From: Lethocerus indicus
Taxonomy: Eukaryota; Arthropoda; Insecta; Hemiptera; Belostomatidae
Direction of reading: 5' to 3'
Assembly (NCBI GenBank): GCA_019843655.1
Contig: JACDQD010000005.1
Location: 4,243,575-4,307,574, forward strand
Length of the DNA: 64,000 nucleotides
A program made the position numbers and the translations under genes. The notes beneath the pieces were generated by a model. That model worked only from the letters and a program-made list of their open reading frames with translations, made no database searches and was not told where the DNA came from. Each line of letters begins with the position of its first letter. Positions within the stretch are counted from its first letter, which is position 1. Positions 59,831-64,000 of this stretch are shown here, one piece after another.

Positions 59831-60009
59831 CCCTTAAATTCTGCATAAATGATAATCAACATTCGAAGTAATCCATAACGCACCGTCGATTTACCGTACG
59901 ATCTGTCACATTGTAAATATGTTCATTCGTTATCGAAACACTTTATATGCAATTTTTCTATTGTTATAAAAATATTGATAAAATAATCCGAGATAAAATC
60001 TTATCCTTA
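59003..60009. other. Intronic DNA with a (TA)n microsatellite
   Basis: (TA)n covers 59779-59827, about 24 units. Nothing else recognised. Confidence 0.6.
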
Positions 60010-60190
60010 GATTTCTTGTGTTTCTGTCTCCTCTCGCTGGTTTGGTCTTTTGCTAGACTAACACCGCTACTGAAGATGGCGAGCAGCCGAAACCGGTCTA
60101 GCGAAAGACCGAACCAGCGAGAGGAGACGGAAACACAACAAATCTACGGTATCCCAACCCTTCGCAGACCACAAAACAGATATGTTTAAC
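60010..60190 (+). mobile_element. GTAGATTT palindrome element, centre-deleted form
   Basis: Left arm (gatttcttgtgtttctgtc, tcctctcgctggtttggtc, ttttgctagac) joins directly to the inner part of the right arm (taacaccgctactgaagatg, gcgagcagccgaaaccgg), which ends caacaaatctac, with the complete tail (ggtatcccaacccttcgc, agaccacaaaacagatatg, tttaac). Imperfect direct repeats tcttatcctt (59999-60008) and tctcatcctt (60194-60203) flank it. Confidence 0.85.
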
Positions 60191-62026
60191 TATTCTCATC
60201 CTTGTTTTTACGAAAGAATTTTCACTTTCTTCAATTATCGTTTTAGCCCACCGACTGGTATTATTGTGGGGTAGATTATGATTCTGAGTAATGTTTATGA
60301 TTCAAATCGTCGCCTAATTTAATTCACCGTCGCAACTATTTACTTAGCATGCAGGCCTATCGCAGAGCAAAATATGATGGAATTTCAGTGTAGTTCATCA
60401 AATTAAATATATCGTTTTACTGTTGCCGCTGCTTTGCCATTTTGGCATTTAATTCCAAGAGGGCATTACTTCTTGTAGAATACTTTCCCTAACGACGAAA
60501 TTAATCACTCGGTACAATTCTTGCGAGAATAATCTTGTCATCATGACAAATAATTTACGCCGGGTATGGTTTATTTATCTAATTTAATTTTTTTGTAAAC
60601 TGATTAGGTAGATATACTGTGGGCGTTTCGAATTTCGCTGTTGCGAAACTGTGGTAATTAGCGTTCGGTCATCACAACGTACCGCATTAGTCTATTAACG
60701 CCGATGTCATGAAATCCTATCCGATGAAAAATCTATCTAAAAATTACTGTGCGGATAGAGTGGCTCGAGCCGTTGGTTTATTTTGGTAAATAAATGAATA
60801 AATGGTAGGAGGTGGGGCTTGTTGTTTGTGGAGTTTGACTTGTGCCAGGGACGAAATTAGGCTGTAATGGTGGAAAGGAGGGTGTCGGATGGACGCCGCA
60901 CCCCCTACCAACCCCTTTCCCCTCCCGCTCACCCTCCGGGGTTGTTGATGTATCTGTAATTAGGGTTGGAGCGCGGGCAATGGGGGTGGGTCCACGGTTT
61001 AGAAGGCCCCTTGGGAAATTTAAATGACCCATAAATTAGTCCAGGGAGCGCACAACGACCCTCCCCTCATCCACTCCACCTATGCCCCGTTTAAATTTAC
61101 TCGCACCCTTTTACCTGGAATCTTGTAAAACGACCCCGATTTCAATTTAAAGAAATTCTCGGCGGCCTCAGGGGATAAAGTCAGTTGGGAGACGGTTAAA
61201 AATCGAATTCGAAAGTTCCTTAAGGTACCGATTGAAATTCGCACTATAATATTCTCCATCCATCATTAAGTATATAATTTGATTATTTGGTTTATTAATT
61301 ATTTCCCGCTTTTTTTTTATTTAAGTTTCACAGTGCTTATTCATAAGTTTCATTCATGCGCGCCAATTAGCATAGTCACCCGTAATTACTGCACTAATCA
61401 TATAAACGGATTAAAATTGCCTACAGTTGCAGTGCGATCATTCTCCCCCTCTTGTTCAGCAGTTAAATCGACAAAATAGGAGTGTTTCCAATAGGTGAGG
61501 CGAAGTTAAACCCGGTATGAACGGTGTTATTAACATGGTGGCTAAAACATGTTCTGGCAGAGTTTAAACTAGTTTGGAGCCAGCCAGCCGCCAAACCCCT
61601 GCCGCCCCCGCCGATAGAGTTCGCGACCGCCCCCCCCCAACTATCGACGGCCTCACCCACACCCCGGTTGGCTCTGCCCCACTTTCTTGTTCCAATTTAA
61701 TTCATTATTTAAACTGTTCTTCAACTTTACTCCTAATAATAGTTTGGGGTTCGGTCGGGAGGGAGAGAGAGAGAGAAAGAGGGGGAGAGAGCGAGTTACC
61801 CTCGTATTTAAGGATGCTTTTGGAAGGAGTACGGTTAATTATTAAATGAGCCGCCGCGGTGGACCCGACCCGAGCCGCAGGGAGGGACCAACAAAATGAA
61901 CCCGACAGCAACATTTTGCAAGCTCTTTTGCAATATACGAATGCATACATTTTTTCCGGTATTTTCAGATATAGTTATTTTCGACAATAAACTTTACACA
62001 TATATAAATTGTAAAATTAGGTCCAC
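60191..62026. other. Intronic DNA with purine-rich and C-rich patches
   Basis: A GA-rich simple repeat lies at about 61757-61795 and an eight- or nine-C run near 61630. No exon recognised. Confidence 0.45.
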
Positions 62027-62108
62027 AGAAGAAATTAGTATTTGTCTTTTTAGAAAATAGGCTCAATACATTAATAATGTCATCTAGGCTTTGTCAGTTT
62101 TCTTGTTT
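62027..62108 (+). repeat. Diverged direct repeat, copy 1
   Basis: Shares agaagaaattagta, tagaaaat, ctcaata, ataatgtcatct and ttgtcagtttt with 62530-62603, about 500 bp away, in the same orientation. Family unknown; no gene content. Confidence 0.7.
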
Positions 62109-62529
62109 CGGAGGGAAGCGCTCTCTGAATCATTTCAATTTTTGCATCGTTCCGTATTCAACCCGACGTTTCTTCGTACGATACAACCAGTATCTAACGT
62201 TTTTTGTTAAATCATGATTTATAAGAAAATCCTGCCACTATTTATCTAATTAAAAATTTGCTAGATGCAAAAACTACACGAATAGGCAGTCGGAAAATTT
62301 TCTCTTCGTGTTTACCCAATTGTCTAGTTTTCAATCGAACTGTCAATTATTTTTTTTTCCGAATAGATACAAAATATTATCGTAATTCGAGGAGAAAAAT
62401 CTATGCGAACCGTTTTTGAAAAAAATTGAGTAGAATGTTGCACGGCGCTGATACTAGGCCCGCAATACCCTTGTGCATAGCTGGTCTGCAGATCGGTCCC
62501 CCGTACACCATGTTCAAAATTAGTATCAG

Positions 62530-62603
62530 AGAAGAAATTAGTACTTTAGAAAATGGACTCAATAAATATAATAATGTCATCTGGGCGTTGTCAGTTTTCC
62601 TGT
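62530..62603 (+). repeat. Diverged direct repeat, copy 2
   Basis: Matches 62027-62108 with a few substitutions and small gaps. The wider surroundings are not similar, so this is either a short dispersed repeat present twice or the two ends of an old element. Confidence 0.7.
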
Positions 62604-63922
62604 ATTTCTTAAATATAAGACTTATGCCACACCGTGCTTCCTAGTAAAGATATTATATTAGCAATACCGGATGCGATTTATGCCGACGATATGAGAAAAC
62701 CGACCTAGCTTAAGGCCGAATGTGCAGGCGGAAGGAAAATAGCGCAAACCAAAACCTCAAAAAAAGTCCTAAATAATGGTGTTAAACAGTCTGGGAACAG
62801 TGCGTGTGTAGAAGAGGTCTGTGGAAAAGGATAGCGAGCGTAAGTTTTCAGACGGTGAAAAGATAGAGGGAAAGCCGAAGTGTAAGAAAGAAAGACGTGA
62901 AAGGGGGTGCGGGAGGAGAAGGGATGGAGGTAGGCTTCTACTTACACTGGGACAGCCCATTCAGTTTGGCCTGCCGAGTAAAAACAGGGCTCGTTCTTCT
63001 CTGCACCCCCCCCCCCGGTCCGCCCAATAAATGTTTAAATGTGAACACGCCGGGCAAATTAGTTTTCACAAGAGAAACTAATTAAAGTCAAATTGAGTTT
63101 TACACTGACCGGCGCCTTCTCGTTTCCCCGAGATCTGCCGACCCCCCGCCCCTACCGTTATCCAGCCCCTACCAACGCGAACCCTCCTTCCTCGAACCCT
63201 CCTATTTGTCCGAAATTCGTATTACCTGGCGCCGGGCTTTGTGATAAATATTATACTTTAATTTGCGCCCTTAATTTGCGCGGCCTAATTGGTCGGCTCG
63301 GTGACGTCGGGGGTGAGACCCTCACCCGCCGCGCAATTACCGAAATTAATTAACGAATTTTTTTCGAAAATTAATTATTCTTACTTCGTTTATTTTATTT
63401 AGGCCTGCGAATAATACTGATAATGTTAAAATAGGTAATTGATTCACCGCCCCCTTTTTTTGTTATCCACTTTTCTTCTTCAGTTTTCGAAATTGGTAAT
63501 TGGTAATTCAACCGTATCCAATACTTATAAATTGATATACGGAGGATAACTGAAATTAAATAAATTTTTCCTATAAAAACAGTCGACTAGGAAAAATGCG
63601 GCTTCCGTTCAGTTTTCTAATTATAGACCTGTCCAATTTATAATTAATGACTTCATTGCCTAAGAAGGTGCTTTACCGGATTACCCTCAACTGATCATTA
63701 CTGAATTAGAGAGTTACTACGGTTGAAATGTAGGCTTTATTTAAATAATTCAACGGGAACATTATATTTAGGCCGTGAAAAATTTGTTAGACAATGGCCA
63801 ATTTCTCTATATCCGATTTTAAGGTGGCCATGCTCTAAGTGTGGCATGCAATTCGAATTGCAATAACAGAGAACGCTGTATAAAATTTATTCATTGTTTA
63901 TACCCAATGAATTTATTTTTAG
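62604..63922. other. Intronic DNA before the last exon
   Basis: GC-rich patches at about 63000-63330 with a C run at 63007-63016. No further exon recognised. Confidence 0.45.
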
Positions 63923-64000
63923 TCCGAAGGTAAGTTGATAGAGCTCGGAACTTTACAATTGCAAGCAGCGGGTCGTGTAAGCTGTGCCGCCTGCACGGCC
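63923..64000 (+). CDS. Probable multiplexin exon 4 (partial): end of the TSPN domain
   Basis: Follows an acceptor ttatttttag and is open in phase 0, the phase left by exon 3; the other two frames stop within 15 bases. It reads SEGKLIELGTLQLQAAGRVS, then CAACTA to the window edge. In collagen XV/XVIII the expected continuation after the GQAG motif is a short F-x-G-x-(I/L)-x-E-L strand and, about 15-20 residues later, the Cys that pairs with the Cys of exon 3; EGKLIEL and the Cys at residue 252 fit this. The exon contains an internal gtaagt at 63930, so a 7-bp exon is an alternative reading. An open frame of this length arises by chance fairly often, which limits certainty. Confidence 0.42.

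Larger units (their letters stand above)
53024..63922 (+). other. Intron 3 of multiplexin (about 10.9 kb)
   Basis: Begins gtgagt and, if exon 4 is right, ends cccaatgaatttatttttag. It holds a long-inverted-repeat TTAA element, one palindrome element, a (TA)n run and a duplicated 80-bp segment. A possible micro-exon lies at 58961-59002. Confidence 0.55.

Noticed and set aside
4980..60190. Palindrome family as a CRISPR array
   Set aside because: The repeats are dispersed, in both orientations and far apart; there are no regularly spaced unique spacers, and the genome is eukaryotic.
4980..60190. Palindrome family as Helitron or Helentron
   Set aside because: The clear target duplications of 10-13 bp and the lack of a CTRR end argue against it.

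Overview
This window is a stretch of animal nuclear DNA, most likely from an arthropod and probably an insect. It is AT-rich with scattered G/C-rich patches. Nearly all of it is non-coding, coding sequence sits in short exons with GT/AG borders, and the transposon remains (Jockey-clade LINE, piggyBac, mariner, MITEs) are of kinds common in insects. No bacterial-style gene blocks, rRNA or tRNA genes were recognised.

One host gene explains the window. It lies on the plus strand and encodes the N-terminal part of a multiplexin (collagen XV/XVIII family). Exon 1 (6697-6823) carries the start codon and signal peptide. Exon 2 (44620-44867) and exon 3 (52706-53023) carry most of the thrombospondin N-terminal-like (TSPN / laminin-G-like) domain. 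A probable exon 4 begins at 63923 and runs off the right edge. Splice phases agree across every junction: phase 1 between exons 1 and 2, phase 0 between 2 and 3, and phase 0 between 3 and 4. The introns are about 37.8, 7.8 and 10.9 kb. The Gly-X-Y collagen repeats and the endostatin domain must lie beyond the window, and a 5' non-coding exon may lie upstream of 6693.

Mobile DNA fills the introns. The most striking is a hairpin-shaped short element, here called the 'GTAGATTT palindrome family'. It has eleven largely complete copies plus several halves and relics. It has two long inverted arms, an asymmetric tail of about 45 bp on one side only, no poly-A, and direct repeats of about 8-13 bp at its borders. 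That combination does not fit a standard DNA-transposon superfamily. Other elements are two 5'-truncated Jockey LINE 3' ends with clean target duplications, a third LINE 3' end on the minus strand, a piggyBac fossil with TTAA and its C-terminal transposase, a mariner fossil, two TTAA-flanked MITEs in opposite orientation, and two long-inverted-repeat TTAA elements that bracket exon 3.

The left edge (1-540) is a satellite-like tandem array. All functional statements rest on reading the sequence by eye. No database search, alignment program or splice predictor was run.
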